Assembly (NCBI RefSeq): GCF_023333585.1
Contig: NZ_JAIQZN010000004.1
Location: 1-64,000 of the forward strand
Reading direction: 5' to 3'
From: Argonema antarcticum A004/B2
Lineage (GTDB): Bacteria > Cyanobacteriota > Cyanobacteriia > Cyanobacteriales > Aerosakkonemataceae
Length of the DNA stretch: 64,000 bases
The notes beneath the pieces are model-generated. The model did not search any database and was not told where the DNA came from. It saw nothing but the letters and a program-made list of their open reading frames with translations. A program made the translations under genes and the position numbers. Positions 8,814-17,328 of this stretch are shown piece after piece; position 1 is the first letter of the stretch, and each line of letters begins with the position of its first letter.

Positions 8814-9218
8814 TCATCTTTGGGGACGGTTCACTCGAATCAATTTCTCTCTCAAAGTTTCTTCAGCAGAAATAGCTTCATTAATGCGTCTGGCTTGTCT
8901 TTCAAAATTATCGTCTTGCTTGCAGACAATGATACCAGCATGACCTACTTGTAAACGGTGCAATTGGATGAAATCACCGCGATTGCGTGTTAAAACTACT
9001 CGCTCATTACTTACCGCAAAAGCTAACACATCCTCATCAGGAATCCTAAGATTTGCATTTCCCGCTTCTTGGGCTGTTAAGACATCGTGACCAAAAGCGC
9101 GTAGCAATTCGACGACTGGCAGTGGGAAGTTTTCATCTGTATAACTGGAGTTTAGACTAACCGCGCTTGAGGGCGCGGTTAGTCTAAACTCCAGGTATAA
9201 AGACGTGCCACTTTTCAA
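8814..9218 (-). CDS. DUF5615 PIN-like protein, 5′ end interrupted by a hairpin insertion (module 2 toxin)
   Basis: The core reads YTDENFPLPVVELLRAFGHDVLTAQEAGN, then DEDVLAFAVSNERVVLTRNRGDFIQLHR, which is DUF5615 with the acidic residues of PIN-type RNases. The ancestral start was GTG at 9211 (ARLYTDEN). A 56-bp insertion (hairpin plus 6-bp duplication) now ends that frame with TAG-flanking TAA after ten codons. A different frame, open from a TTG at 9218 overlapping the antitoxin stop, runs through the hairpin and rejoins the core, giving about 134 residues with a foreign N-terminus. Whether it is still made is uncertain. Confidence 0.75.
   Translation of the reverse strand: MKSGTSLYLEFRLTAPSSAVSLNSSYTDENFPLPVVELLRAFGHDVLTAQEAGNANLRIPDEDVLAFAVSNERVVLTRNRGDFIQLHRLQVGHAGIIVCKQDDNFERQARRINEAISAEETLREKLIRVNRPQR
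9139..9200. mobile_element. 50-bp perfect hairpin flanked by 6-bp direct repeats
   Basis: Two 22-base arms (9145-9166 and 9173-9194, beginning CTGGAGTTTAGAC) are perfectly complementary around the loop TTGAGG. GTATAA stands directly on both sides (9139-9144 and 9195-9200). The paralogous site near 8319 has a single uninterrupted ctgtataaag, so the pre-insertion state is visible. This is a clean recent insertion into the toxin gene. Confidence 0.85.
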
Positions 9219-9565
9219 ACTTCCTCATCTTCTTGCATTGCTTCATCATTTTCTCGTATTGCCTGTTCAATTTCTTCTGGGTAAGCATCAGCATACGCCC
9301 AAGCATTTACCAAATCGGCAGCAGTAAGTTGGGGAAATGCCTCTAAAATACGGGCATCACTCATACCCAAACGGCGATCGATTACTAACGACCAAACTGG
9401 AATGCGAGTTCTGCCGATACAAGCATCACCACCCACAACGCCAGGAGTTTTTTGAATCGCTGGCGAACCGCTGGTTAAATTCTCGGTCAAAATCTGGATA
9501 GCTTCAGCTTTTTCAACCGGAGTTAAGACAAGGAGTTGTGTTTGTAATTCTTCTTTGACAAACAT
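9215..9565 (-). CDS. DUF433-family protein, putative antitoxin (module 2)
   Basis: 116 residues, closely similar to the module 1 copy: MFVKEELQTQLLVLTPVEKAEAIQIL, TPGVVGGDACIGRTRIPVWSLV and FPQLTAADLVNAWAYADAYPEEIEQ. Its stop overlaps the TTG that opens the present toxin frame. The pair has the usual antitoxin-first order. Its 5′ flank (9566-9681) is repeated in front of modules 1 and 3, suggesting that promoter and gene were duplicated together. Role inferred from family context: binds DNA and the DUF5615 partner. Confidence 0.85.
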   Translation of the reverse strand: MFVKEELQTQLLVLTPVEKAEAIQILTENLTSGSPAIQKTPGVVGGDACIGRTRIPVWSLVIDRRLGMSDARILEAFPQLTAADLVNAWAYADAYPEEIEQAIRENDEAMQEDEEV

Positions 9566-9683
9566 AGATGTGTTCTGATTTTTACTAAGGAAATATCTAA
9601 TTTATAGTTTAGTCTGTATCTGCTTGCCCTTACTTGATTTTCCCAATCGCATTGTAGAGGTGCAACAGCAGGGGATCGCCTCC

Positions 9684-9785
9684 AGCGTTTCCTGCTTCTT
9701 GAACTGTGAGTACATCGTGACCAAAACTTCGGAGTAATTCCACTACTGGCAGTGGGAATTGTTCATCAGCCTAAAGATTTCTCAT
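9684..9785 (-). pseudogene. Truncated DUF5615 toxin remnant (module 3)
   Basis: Translation gives MRNL, a stop (TAG in place of the Tyr codon), then ADEQFPLPVVELLRSFGHDVLTVQEAGNA. It is clearly homologous to the first 40 residues of the module 2 toxin. After GNA the sequence jumps to module flank DNA, so about the last 80 residues are missing. Confidence 0.85.
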
Positions 9786-9788
9786 AAC

Positions 9789-10133
9789 TTATACTTCATC
9801 TTCCATTGCTTCATCTTGATCTCGCAGTGCTTGTTCAATTTCCTCTGGGTGTGCATCAGCATAAGCCCAAATATTCACCAAGTCAGCAGCACTAATATGG
9901 GGATAAAACTGTAGAAGTTCAGCATCACTCGCACCTTGACGATGCAAACTCACGAACAACCAAACCGGAAGCCTAGTTTTGGCGATACAAGCCTCACCAC
10001 CCATAACACCTGGAGTTTTTGTAATCCCTAGCGAACCCTTGTTTAAAGTTTTGGTCAAAATTTGGATAGCTTCAGCTTTTTCAGCGGGAGCTAAGACAAG
10101 TAGTTGTGTTTATAATTCTTCTTTGACAAACAT
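9789..10133 (-). pseudogene. DUF433 antitoxin copy with nonsense codon (module 3)
   Basis: Aligned with the other two copies the gene should start at 10133 (MFVKEEL), but codon 8 is TAA (10110-10112) where the others have CAA. Downstream the frame is intact to 9789: TPGVMGGEACIAKTRLPVWLFV, then HISAADLVNIWAYADAHPEEIEQ. An internal TTG at 10058 could give an 89-residue protein lacking the N-terminal helix. Divergence from the other copies is greater, so this is the oldest or least constrained module. Confidence 0.75.
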
Positions 10134-10217
10134 AGATCTGTTCTGATTTGTATTAAAGAAATATCTAAGTTATAGTTTAGCCTATAGTAAAATATAATAG
10201 TACCCAGCGGTGAGACT

Positions 10218-10424
10218 ATGCGGCAAGTACTGATATATACAGATGAAGATGGCTATTGGATAGCTGAATGCCCCAGCCTACCAGGTTGTAACAGCCAGGG
10301 TAAGACAAAACAAGAAGCTCTTGCCAACATTAAAGAAGCGATCGAACTATACATCGAAGTGTTGCAGGAAAAAGGTCGGCCTGTACCAGAAGACCGTTTT
10401 GACATTATGTTGGTGGCGGTATGA
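10218..10424 (+). CDS. hicB: HicB-family antitoxin
   Basis: 68 residues: a degenerate RNase H-like fold with the signature YTDEDGYWIAECPSLPGCNSQGKTKQEALANIKEAIELYI found in HicB proteins. It lacks an added C-terminal DNA-binding domain. It is the first gene of a two-gene unit and its stop overlaps the hicA start (ATGA). HicB neutralises the HicA mRNA interferase by direct binding. Here the antitoxin precedes the toxin, a layout common in cyanobacteria though reversed from the classic hicAB order. Confidence 0.9.
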   Translation: MRQVLIYTDEDGYWIAECPSLPGCNSQGKTKQEALANIKEAIELYIEVLQEKGRPVPEDRFDIMLVAV

Positions 10425-10642
10425 GTCGATTACCTCGTATTTCCGGCAGAGAATGTGTTAAAGCGCTGGAAAAGGTAGGTTTCTATTTCCTGCGTCAGAG
10501 AGCAAGTCATATCTCTCTGTGTCGGGACGAGCCATTTGCTCAGGTAGTTGTCCCAGATCATCGTGAAATAGCCAAAGGAACTCTCCGAAATATTATCCGA
10601 GATGCCGGACTCAGTGTTGATGAGTTTATTGAGTTGCTGTAA
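10421..10642 (+). CDS. hicA: HicA-family mRNA interferase toxin
   Basis: 73 residues of double-stranded-RNA-binding-like fold: ISGRECVKALEKVGFYFLRQRASHISL, then VVVPDHREIAKGTLRNIIRDAGLSVDEF. The catalytic histidine of the family is present (His30 in ASHIS). HicA enzymes cleave mRNA and arrest growth until HicB is resupplied. The start overlaps hicB by 4 bp, implying coupled synthesis. The reading frame is intact, unlike the neighbouring DUF433/DUF5615 modules. Confidence 0.9.
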   Translation: MSRLPRISGRECVKALEKVGFYFLRQRASHISLCRDEPFAQVVVPDHREIAKGTLRNIIRDAGLSVDEFIELL

Positions 10643-11051
10643 GCGGGCAACTGGCTTCGCCAGATTTGGTTTCACTAGCTAACGCAAGTTGCTAGTTAGT
10701 AGTAGATCCGTTGGGCTCTCCTGTACTTATGGGGATAAGCTGAGTTTATCATTTCCATAATCCTTGCTCGGCAAGGATTATGGAAATAGATTTTCAAGGA
10801 AGCTATCAAAAATCACGGGTTTTCCCCCAAAGGTACGGGAGAGCCTTTTCTAATATTCGCAACCTTTATTTACGAATAATTTTTCAAATCTTGATAAACT
10901 AAGCTTTAGAAAAAAACAGCCATTAAAGCTCTCAATGCTAAAATTTTGAAACAGAAAAGGCCCGATCGCACACAAAGTTACAGAAAAAGAGCGATCTGGG
11001 CAATAACTCCCAATACATAAGATTCTTGACGCACGCTGGGAACTCATTTGA
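10643..11051. other. Intergenic leader before pntA
   Basis: 409 bp without a gene. The first 200 bp hold the MITE-like element at 10714-10845. The remaining 200 bp should hold the pntA promoter; I see no convincing sigma box or riboswitch. Confidence 0.5.
10714..10845. mobile_element. MITE-like element with imperfect 21-bp ends and internal palindrome
   Basis: The ends begin GGCTCTCC (10714) and finish GGAGAGCC (10845). Over 21 bp they match as inverted repeats at 18 positions. A perfect palindrome with 17-bp arms and a 3-bp loop (10751-10787, core ccataatccttgc) lies within. A single GGCTCTCCCGTA end also lies at 26531-26542. There is no coding capacity, and no target duplication is evident. 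Confidence 0.6.
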
Positions 11052-12632
11052 ATGGAAACAAAAACACCTATAAAGGTTGGAATCCCCAAGGAAATCCACC
11101 CCGGCGAATGTCGCGTAGCAGCAACGCCAGACACAGCCAAGCGGCTTATGAAGCTAGGTTTTGAAGTACTTATAGAGTCTGGGGCAGGCGAATTAGCCAA
11201 CTTCCCCGATGAAGCCTACAAGCAAGTTGAATGTAAAATCCTCCCTGATGCCCCCTCCCTTTGGGCTGAGTCGGATATCGTCCTCAAAGTCCGTCCACCC
11301 GAAATTGCACCAGACGGCAAGCACGAAGCCGAATTGCTTACTCTTGGCGGTACACTGATCAGCTTCATCTGGCCTGCCCAAAACCAGGATTTGGTAGAGC
11401 GTCTGGTTTTGCGGAAAGCCACGGTGCTAGCAATGGAAGCCATTCCGCGTATTAGCCGCGCCCAAAAGATGGACGCCCTCAGCTCGATGGCAAATATCGC
11501 CGGTTACCGCGCTGTCGTCGAAGCTGCGAGCAATTTTGGTCGCTTCTTTACCGGACAGATTACCGCCGCAGGGAAAGTACCGCCAGCGAAGGTACTGGTG
11601 ATCGGTGCTGGAGTCGCGGGACTGGCAGCTATCGGCACGGCAAAGGGCCTGGGTGCGATCGTCCGCGCTTTCGATACCCGTCCTGTGGTTAAAGAGCAAG
11701 TTCAAAGCTTGGGCGGAGAGTTTTTGGAACTCGATTTCGCAGAAGACGGCACAGGTCAAGGCGGCTACGCCAAGGTGATGAGCGAAGAGTTTATCAAGGC
11801 GGAGATGGCCCTCTTTGCTGACCAAGCTAAGGAAGTTGACATTATCATCACAACGGCTGTTATCCCTGGCAGAAAAGCACCAGTCCTAATTACCAAAGAG
11901 ATGGTCGAGAGCATGAAAGAAGGCTCTGTAATCGTCGATTTGGCAGCAGAACAGGGCGGTAACTGCGAGGTTACTAAGCCGAAAGAAATTTACTCTCACA
12001 ATGGTGTAACGATCGTTGGCTTAACAGATCTGCCTAGCCGTCTGGCCCAACAGTCGAGTCAGCTTTATGGCAGCAATCTTTGGCACTTGCTCGACGACAT
12101 GACCAAATCCGGTCAGTACAAAATCGATATGGACGATGAGGTGGTTCGCGGTGCCCTCCTAATCTACCAAGGCGAACAATTACCTCCGCCGCCGCCAAAA
12201 GCAGCACCTTCACCCACCCAACCCGCTACTACACCCGCAAAAGCAGTCGAAGCAGGGGTAAAAGCACCAGCAAAACCAACAACCACCTTTAGCACCAACG
12301 ATTTAGTCGTACTGGGACTAACTGGCTTAGCCCTCTTGGGCGTCGGTATCGCGGCCCCTACCTCGTTCCTGTCTCACTTCACCGTATTTGTGCTGGCTTG
12401 CTTCGTTGGCTGGCAAGTGATTTGGAACGTCAAACCCGCTCTGCACACGCCATTGATGAGCGTCACCAATGCAATCAGCGGCATTATTATCATTGGCGGC
12501 ATTCTCCAGATATCCAGTTCGCTAACTTCTCCCAGTACCATCTTGGGCGCGATCGCAATTCTCATCGGTACAATCAACATTTCCGGCGGCTTTCTCGTCA
12601 CCCAACGGATGCTCAAGATGTTCCGCAGATGA
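11052..12632 (+). CDS. pntA: NAD(P) transhydrogenase, alpha subunit
   Basis: 526 residues. The proton-translocating transhydrogenase transfers hydride between NADH and NADP+, drawing on the proton gradient. Residues 1-375 form the NAD-binding domain I, with [23 protein letters not shown] and the dinucleotide motif GAGVAG (185-190). A Pro/Ala-rich linker (about 378-410) follows, then three or four membrane helices of domain II (about 420-526). The undivided alpha subunit corresponds to enterobacterial PntA. It is followed by pntB after a repeat-filled 186-bp spacer. The start is the first ATG. Confidence 0.95.
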   Translation: METKTPIKVGIPKEIHPGECRVAATPDTAKRLMKLGFEVLIESGAGELANFPDEAYKQVECKILPDAPSLWAESDIVLKVRPPEIAPDGKHEAELLTLGGTLISFIWPAQNQDLVERLVLRKATVLAMEAIPRISRAQKMDALSSMANIAGYRAVVEAASNFGRFFTGQITAAGKVPPAKVLVIGAGVAGLAAIGTAKGLGAIVRAFDTRPVVKEQVQSLGGEFLELDFAEDGTGQGGYAKVMSEEFIKAEMALFADQAKEVDIIITTAVIPGRKAPVLITKEMVESMKEGSVIVDLAAEQGGNCEVTKPKEIYSHNGVTIVGLTDLPSRLAQQSSQLYGSNLWHLLDDMTKSGQYKIDMDDEVVRGALLIYQGEQLPPPPPKAAPSPTQPATTPAKAVEAGVKAPAKPTTTFSTNDLVVLGLTGLALLGVGIAAPTSFLSHFTVFVLACFVGWQVIWNVKPALHTPLMSVTNAISGIIIIGGILQISSSLTSPSTILGAIAILIGTINISGGFLVTQRMLKMFRR

Positions 12633-12818
12633 AGGGGCTAGGGAAGAGTGGGGGAGTGGGGGAGTGGGGGAGTGGGAGAGTGGGAGAGTGGGAGAGTGGG
12701 GGAGAATTCCCAATTACCCAATCACCAATCACTAATTACCCAATCACCAATCACTAATTCCCTAATTCCCCAATTACCCAATTCCCAATTTCCAATCACC
12801 AATCACCAATTCCTCAAA
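12633..12818. repeat. Heptamer-type repeats filling the pntA-pntB spacer
   Basis: Directly after pntA come about eight GAGTGGG-type heptamers (12648-12700). These are followed by a C/A/T-rich run of degenerate units built on cccaatcaccaatcactaatt. The stretch happens to stay open in the pntB frame, but the residues bear no relation to PntB, whose proper start is 12819. Confidence 0.85.
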
Positions 12819-14225
12819 ATGACAAGTAGTGTATTGACAGTTTCTTACATTGGTGCAAGCGCCCTGTTTATCCTCAGTCTGGGTGGTTTGTCCAATCAAG
12901 AAAACGCAACCAAGGGCAACCTCTACGGCATTATCGGGATGCTGCTAGCGATCGTCGCCACCATGTTGGGCCTCGGCGCTGGCATCACCGAATATGGCAC
13001 CTTGGCAGCAGTGATAGTTCCCGGCGCAATCATCGGTGCGATCGTGGCAGCAAACGTCGCCATGACTTCCATGCCAGAATTAGTGGCGATCCTGCATAGC
13101 TTTGTCGGTGCAGCCGCAGTTTTGGTGGGTGTCGCCAACTACCTACAACCGAATCAATCCCTAATTGGTGTCGAAGCTACCATCCACGAAATCGAGATTT
13201 TTATCGGCGTGTTTATCGGTGCTGTCACCTTCACCGGATCGATCGTCGCATTTGGAAAACTGCGCGGCATCATCAGCGGCAAACCGTTACTTCTGCCGGG
13301 ACGCCATTTAATTAATCTCAGCATCATCGGTGCTTCCGTCGGACTCGGCACCACCTTTATCGGTGCCGAAGACTACACCGGACTGCAACCGCTGTTGATT
13401 ATGACCGCCATCGCCGGAGTTCTGGGCTTTAATCTGGTCATGGGGATCGGCGGTGCGGATATGCCAGTCGTCGTCTCCATGCTCAACAGCTACTCTGGAT
13501 GGGCAGCAGCAGCCGCTGGCTTCATGCTATCCAACGACCTCCTGATCGTCACTGGTGCGCTTGTCGGCAGTAGCGGCGCGATCCTCAGCTACATCATGTG
13601 CAAAGCCATGAACCGATCGTTTATCAGCGTCATCCTGGGTGGCTTTGGCACCGGATCGGGAACAGTCTCAGCAGCCACCGAAATGGTGGGCGAAGTAATC
13701 TCAACCACAGTTGATGATACCGTCGAACTCTTGCGCGATGCCAAGCACGTGATCATCGTTCCCGGCTACGGTATGGCAGTAGCTCAAGCTCAACACTCTC
13801 TCTCAGAAGTTACCAAGATATTGCGGGAAAAGGGCGTACAAGTTCGGTTTGGCATCCATCCCGTAGCGGGTCGGCTACCCGGACACATGAACGTACTACT
13901 GGCAGAGGCGAATGTGCCTTACGACATCGTTCTGGAAATGGAAGAAATCAATGAAGATTTCCCCGAAACCGATGCGGTACTTGTGATCGGTGCCAACGAT
14001 ACCGTTAATCCAGCGGCGATGGAAGATCCAAATAGTGCGATCGCCGGAATGCCAGTATTGGAAGTGTGGAAATCCAAGAAAGTTATCGTCATGAAACGCA
14101 GCATGGCTAGCGGCTACGCCGGAGTGGAAAATCCTCTGTTCTACAAGGAAAACTCCCGAATGCTGTTTGGCGATGCCAAGAAAAATGTCGATGCCATCCT
14201 CAACCAGCTGCGCTTACCAGCTTGA
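12819..14225 (+). CDS. pntB: NAD(P) transhydrogenase, beta subunit
   Basis: 468 residues from the ATG at 12819 ([12 protein letters not shown]). An upstream in-frame extension from 12648 would only translate repeats. About nine membrane helices (residues 5-270) form the proton channel part. The C-terminal domain III (about 290-468) binds NADP(H) and shows [52 protein letters not shown] and [16 protein letters not shown], all diagnostic. It works with PntA to set the NADPH/NADH balance. No separate promoter can be recognised in the repeat-filled spacer. Confidence 0.95.
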   Translation: MTSSVLTVSYIGASALFILSLGGLSNQENATKGNLYGIIGMLLAIVATMLGLGAGITEYGTLAAVIVPGAIIGAIVAANVAMTSMPELVAILHSFVGAAAVLVGVANYLQPNQSLIGVEATIHEIEIFIGVFIGAVTFTGSIVAFGKLRGIISGKPLLLPGRHLINLSIIGASVGLGTTFIGAEDYTGLQPLLIMTAIAGVLGFNLVMGIGGADMPVVVSMLNSYSGWAAAAAGFMLSNDLLIVTGALVGSSGAILSYIMCKAMNRSFISVILGGFGTGSGTVSAATEMVGEVISTTVDDTVELLRDAKHVIIVPGYGMAVAQAQHSLSEVTKILREKGVQVRFGIHPVAGRLPGHMNVLLAEANVPYDIVLEMEEINEDFPETDAVLVIGANDTVNPAAMEDPNSAIAGMPVLEVWKSKKVIVMKRSMASGYAGVENPLFYKENSRMLFGDAKKNVDAILNQLRLPA

Positions 14226-14234
14226 TGAGGTCAG

Positions 14235-14336
14235 AGAAACCCGGTTTCTTGAACAATACCTTCGCCAAATCGAAAAATGCCGAAGGTATTGTTGAAGAAA
14301 CCAGGTTTCTGGGGTTCTTGAAGAAACCCGGTTTCT
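14235..14336. repeat. Cluster of AGAAACCnGGTTTCT palindromes with an intervening hairpin
   Basis: Three copies lie at 14235-14249, 14296-14310 (one changed base) and 14322-14336. Between the first two is a hairpin with arms aacaataccttcg and cgaaggtattgtt (about 14252-14292). The group lies 10 bp after the pntB stop and could also act as a transcription end. Confidence 0.8.
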
Positions 14337-14408
14337 GGTGCAGATTTAATTTCTACTCTTAAATCTAAAATCTAAAATTTAAAATTACCCCCGCCTGATG
14401 GTTGACAA

Positions 14409-14441
14409 ATGACTAATGACTAATGACTAATGACTAATTAG
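14409..14441. repeat. TGACTAA heptamer array
   Basis: Four tandem TGACTAA-type heptamers stand about 20 bp in front of the DUF2808 gene. This is a typical cyanobacterial short tandem repeat. Confidence 0.8.
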
Positions 14442-14460
14442 CGCTTTCAATTAAGAGTCT

Positions 14461-14979
14461 ATGTCTTTCAAACGAAGTTTACTGGCAGCCTTTGCTTGTA
14501 CTGCTGTACTAACTGGGGTTCCCACCATCAGCTGGGCTGACAGCTTACCCGGATTCACCCTGTTTGGTGGCCCTCCCCGCGAAAACCAACTACCCTTCCG
14601 GTTGGATTTTGGCGGCGCACCCAATTCTTGGGATCGTTACCGACTGAGGATTCCCGCTAAAAAAATGCAGTTGGCAGTCGCTCAATTTTCTATTTCCTAT
14701 CCGAATTATTACAGAGGGGAATTTGATAGCAAAGAGGTTGAGGTGCGGGTAAGAGGCAAATCTGTGCCCCTGCAAGAGGTGGTCTGGGATAAAGAAAACC
14801 GCGTCATTCAAATTTACCCCCAAGAGCCAGTACCAGCGGGTTATCAGGTCGAATTAGTCTTGTCTAACGTGAAAAACCCAAATTTTGGCGGGATGTTCTA
14901 CTTCAACTGTCAGATTCTTTCTCCCGGCGATGTGCCTTTACTGCGTTATATTGGCACTTGGCTCTTGAGCATTAATTAG
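14461..14979 (+). CDS. DUF2808 domain-containing secreted protein
   Basis: 172 residues. A Sec signal peptide is visible: basic MSFKR, a hydrophobic core, then a cut after ISWA. The mature part has the DUF2808 pattern of a beta-rich domain: RLRIPAKKMQLAVAQFSISYP, FDSKEVEVRVRGKSVPL, IQIYPQEPVPAGYQVELVLSNVKNPNFGGMFYFNC. The protein is probably exported to the periplasm or cell surface. The family is common in cyanobacteria, often in several copies, and has no settled function. It precedes the rpmH-rnpA cluster but has its own leader. Confidence 0.85.
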   Translation: MSFKRSLLAAFACTAVLTGVPTISWADSLPGFTLFGGPPRENQLPFRLDFGGAPNSWDRYRLRIPAKKMQLAVAQFSISYPNYYRGEFDSKEVEVRVRGKSVPLQEVVWDKENRVIQIYPQEPVPAGYQVELVLSNVKNPNFGGMFYFNCQILSPGDVPLLRYIGTWLLSIN

Positions 14980-15052
14980 TTGCCAAATAGCTGATAAAAT
15001 AGTAGATTGTAGCTTTTTTATCCAGTAAACTCGCCAGATAGGAGAAAAAATA

Positions 15053-15196
15053 ATGACGAAACGCACGTTACACGGCACCAGCCGTAAAAGAAGAAGAACT
15101 TCCGGTTTTCGCGCCAGGATGCGAACCAAAAATGGTCAGGCAGTGATTAAAGCCCGCCGCAAAAAAGGACGTTATCGTCTGAGTGTAAGCGGTTAG
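15053..15196 (+). CDS. rpmH: 50S ribosomal protein L34
   Basis: 47 residues: [19 protein letters not shown], then [20 protein letters not shown], the invariant L34 pattern, ending in LSVSG. A good ribosome-binding site (ataggagaa) lies 8 bp before the ATG. L34 is an essential small 23S-binding protein of the large subunit. It heads the conserved rpmH-rnpA-yidC neighbourhood, 35 bp before rnpA. Confidence 0.97.
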   Translation: MTKRTLHGTSRKRRRTSGFRARMRTKNGQAVIKARRKKGRYRLSVSG

Positions 15197-15231
15197 CCAA
15201 CTTCGGTTAGAGGGAGGAATGCACGACGCCT

Positions 15232-15639
15232 GTGGCTTTGCGTAAAGCAAATCGACTCAAGCACCGACAACATTTTAGTGCCGTATTCCGCAAAGGAATT
15301 CGTCGCCAAAGTGCTAATTTGACCTTGCGAGCCTTGAAGCAGTCAGCCGACTCGGAGGGAGGTAGATCGCCAGCCACAGGGCCAGAAATTCCCTCTCGCA
15401 TTGGCATTTCTGTCAGCCTAAAAGTGAGCAAGCGGGCGGTGACCCGCAATCGAATTAAGCGGCAAATCAGGGCGGCTTTTCGTCATCTACTGCCCCAGCT
15501 TAAGTATGGCTGGTGGCTGGTAGTTGTCGTGAAACCGAAAGCCGAGCAGTGCGAATATCAACAATTTCTGCAAGAATTAGAGCAGTTGTTGGCAGAAGCT
15601 GAGGTACTCAATGGGCATTCGCGAGGAAGTTTATTATGA
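15232..15639 (+). CDS. rnpA: Ribonuclease P protein component
   Basis: 135 residues from a GTG (VALRKANRLKHRQHFSAVFRKG). A strong gagggagga lies 13 bp upstream. The RNase P signature ISVSLKVSKRAVTRNRIKRQIRAAFR is present. The protein binds the RNase P RNA and helps process tRNA 5′ ends. A short insertion between residues 35 and 58 (SADSEGGRSPATGPEIPS) lengthens the loop before the RNR motif. The 3′ end overlaps the next gene by 29 bp. Confidence 0.95.
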   Translation: MALRKANRLKHRQHFSAVFRKGIRRQSANLTLRALKQSADSEGGRSPATGPEIPSRIGISVSLKVSKRAVTRNRIKRQIRAAFRHLLPQLKYGWWLVVVVKPKAEQCEYQQFLQELEQLLAEAEVLNGHSRGSLL

Positions 15640-15988
15640 AGGCGGCCCTCATATCGGGGATCTGATTATTAACATCCTGATAGGACTGACGGTGATTGGC
15701 TTACCGTTAGCGGTAGGAGCGATCGTCAGAGCCATCTGGTTGCGCTACCGAATTACCAATCGTCGCATTTCCGTGACTGGAGGTTGGATGGGACGCGATC
15801 GCAGCGACATCATCTACTCAGAAATAGTAGACATCAAAAAGGTGCCTCGTGGCCTTGGCTTCTGGGGAGATATGGTGGTGACTCTCAGAGACGGTAGCCG
15901 CCTAGAGCTGCGAGCAATCCCCAAGTTTCGCGAAATTTATGACTACATCAGTGAAAAAGTGGCAGTCAAATCCGCCAAAACAAATTGA
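15611..15988 (+). CDS. PH-domain (YdbS/DUF304-like) membrane protein
   Basis: 125 residues: a hydrophobic segment at about 17-44 (IINILIGLTVIGLPLAVGAIVRAIW), then the bacterial PH-like core YRITNRRISVTGGWMGRDRSDIIYSEIVDIKKV and GDMVVTLRDGSRLELRAIPKFREI. It probably sits at the membrane with the PH domain in the cytoplasm. Genes of this kind regularly lie between rnpA and yidC in cyanobacteria, suggesting a link to membrane-protein insertion, but no activity is known. It starts inside rnpA. Confidence 0.85.
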   Translation: MGIREEVYYEGGPHIGDLIINILIGLTVIGLPLAVGAIVRAIWLRYRITNRRISVTGGWMGRDRSDIIYSEIVDIKKVPRGLGFWGDMVVTLRDGSRLELRAIPKFREIYDYISEKVAVKSAKTN

Positions 15989-16185
15989 ACGCCGAGTCGC
16001 TAAAAAAAACAGCACCACAGGCGTTCCCCTCCGTAGTAGTTTGTGGCAGCTAGATTTCGGTTCGGACTAGAGTCCCCTTCGATCTGCTGGCGTGCCATTT
16101 ACCCCTACCTCAGCCGCAGATTCCTGCCTCTTAGCTAGTAGATTAGATTTAAACAATACAGCGCTTGTAGGTTGACTTCACACGC

Positions 16186-17328
16186 ATGGATTTTGGTATC
16201 GGTTTTCTATCCAACAACGTAATGCTGCCGATCCTGGATTTCTTTTACGGGATCGTCCCCAGCTATGGGCTGGCTATCGTCGCGCTAACACTGGTAGTTC
16301 GCTTTGCACTCTATCCCTTGAGTGCTAACTCGATTCGCAGTATGCGACGCACGCGGGTCACCCAACCAGTAATGCAAAAGCGGGTAAAGGAAATTCAGGA
16401 GCGCTACAAAGAGGAACCTGCCAAGCAGCAGGAAGAAATGTCCAAACTCTACAAAGAATTTGGCAACCCTTTGGCAGGATGTTTTCCCATCCTGGTGCAA
16501 ATGCCGGTGCTATTGGCATTGTTTGCTACCTTGCGGGGCTCCCCCTTTTCGGATGTTAATTACACCGTCAACCTGGAAATTTTTCCCAAAGAACAAATTG
16601 AGCAGATTCAACCCCAAGTCTTTGCGACAGCACCGCAAAACATATATATTGCCGATGGCGTTCACTATCCCGTTACAGCGCTAGTCCCCAGCGGTAACCG
16701 CTTAATTGTAGGCCAGACAACCAAACTGGAATTTCAGACTGTAGACGGAAAACCGTTAAATCAGATTAAATCTGAGTCTGCTGAAAGTAAAACTCCTCAT
16801 TGGAAGGTTACTAAAGGAGAAGATCGGGTAAGAATTGATGAAAACGGCAACATAGAAGCCTTACAGCCTGGAGAAGTAACAATTCAAGGCACAATTCCAG
16901 GGCTAGCAACTGATAAAGGCTTCCTCTTCATCGATGCCCTCGGTCGTGTTGGGGCTATGGATGAGAAGGGAACCATACACTGGGATATTGTTGGCATGGT
17001 GGTGTTCTTTGGTCTGAGTTTATACGTAAACCAGCTACTTTCAGGCCAGCAGGGTTCCACCTCGAACCCGCAGCAGGAGACAGTCAACAAAATTACCCCG
17101 ATTATATTTTCCGGGATGTTTTTGTTCTTCCCACTGCCTGCTGGGGTATTGATGTATATGGTGATCGCTAACATTTTTCAGACGGCTCAGACCTTTATTC
17201 TGTCACGGGAACCTTTGCCGGAAAACCTCCAAAAATTAGTGGAGGAGCAGGAAAAAGAAGCCGATGCAAAGGGAAGAGAGGCCCTCCCCTTTGAACCGGG
17301 TCGTTCTAAGAAAAAAGCCTCAGGGTAA
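16186..17328 (+). CDS. yidC: Membrane protein insertase YidC/Oxa1/Alb3
   Basis: 380 residues. Membrane helices occur at about 10-45, 95-115, 265-285 and 305-340. The cytoplasmic hairpin carries [37 protein letters not shown], and the insertion groove is marked by the conserved positively charged residue of the first core helix ([11 protein letters not shown]). Between helices two and three is a lumenal or periplasmic insert (about 130-255) with an Ig-like segment ([33 protein letters not shown]), longer than in most YidC proteins. It helps insert membrane and photosystem proteins. It overlaps jag by one base. Confidence 0.95.
   Translation: MDFGIGFLSNNVMLPILDFFYGIVPSYGLAIVALTLVVRFALYPLSANSIRSMRRTRVTQPVMQKRVKEIQERYKEEPAKQQEEMSKLYKEFGNPLAGCFPILVQMPVLLALFATLRGSPFSDVNYTVNLEIFPKEQIEQIQPQVFATAPQNIYIADGVHYPVTALVPSGNRLIVGQTTKLEFQTVDGKPLNQIKSESAESKTPHWKVTKGEDRVRIDENGNIEALQPGEVTIQGTIPGLATDKGFLFIDALGRVGAMDEKGTIHWDIVGMVVFFGLSLYVNQLLSGQQGSTSNPQQETVNKITPIIFSGMFLFFPLPAGVLMYMVIANIFQTAQTFILSREPLPENLQKLVEEQEKEADAKGREALPFEPGRSKKKASG

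Noticed and set aside
8709-8954. Plus-strand open frame opposite the DUF5615 gene
   Set aside because: Antisense shadow of a clear coding region; no homology.
12648-12818. N-terminal extension of PntB
   Set aside because: Encodes only heptamer and AT-rich repeats; PntB homology begins exactly at the ATG at 12819.
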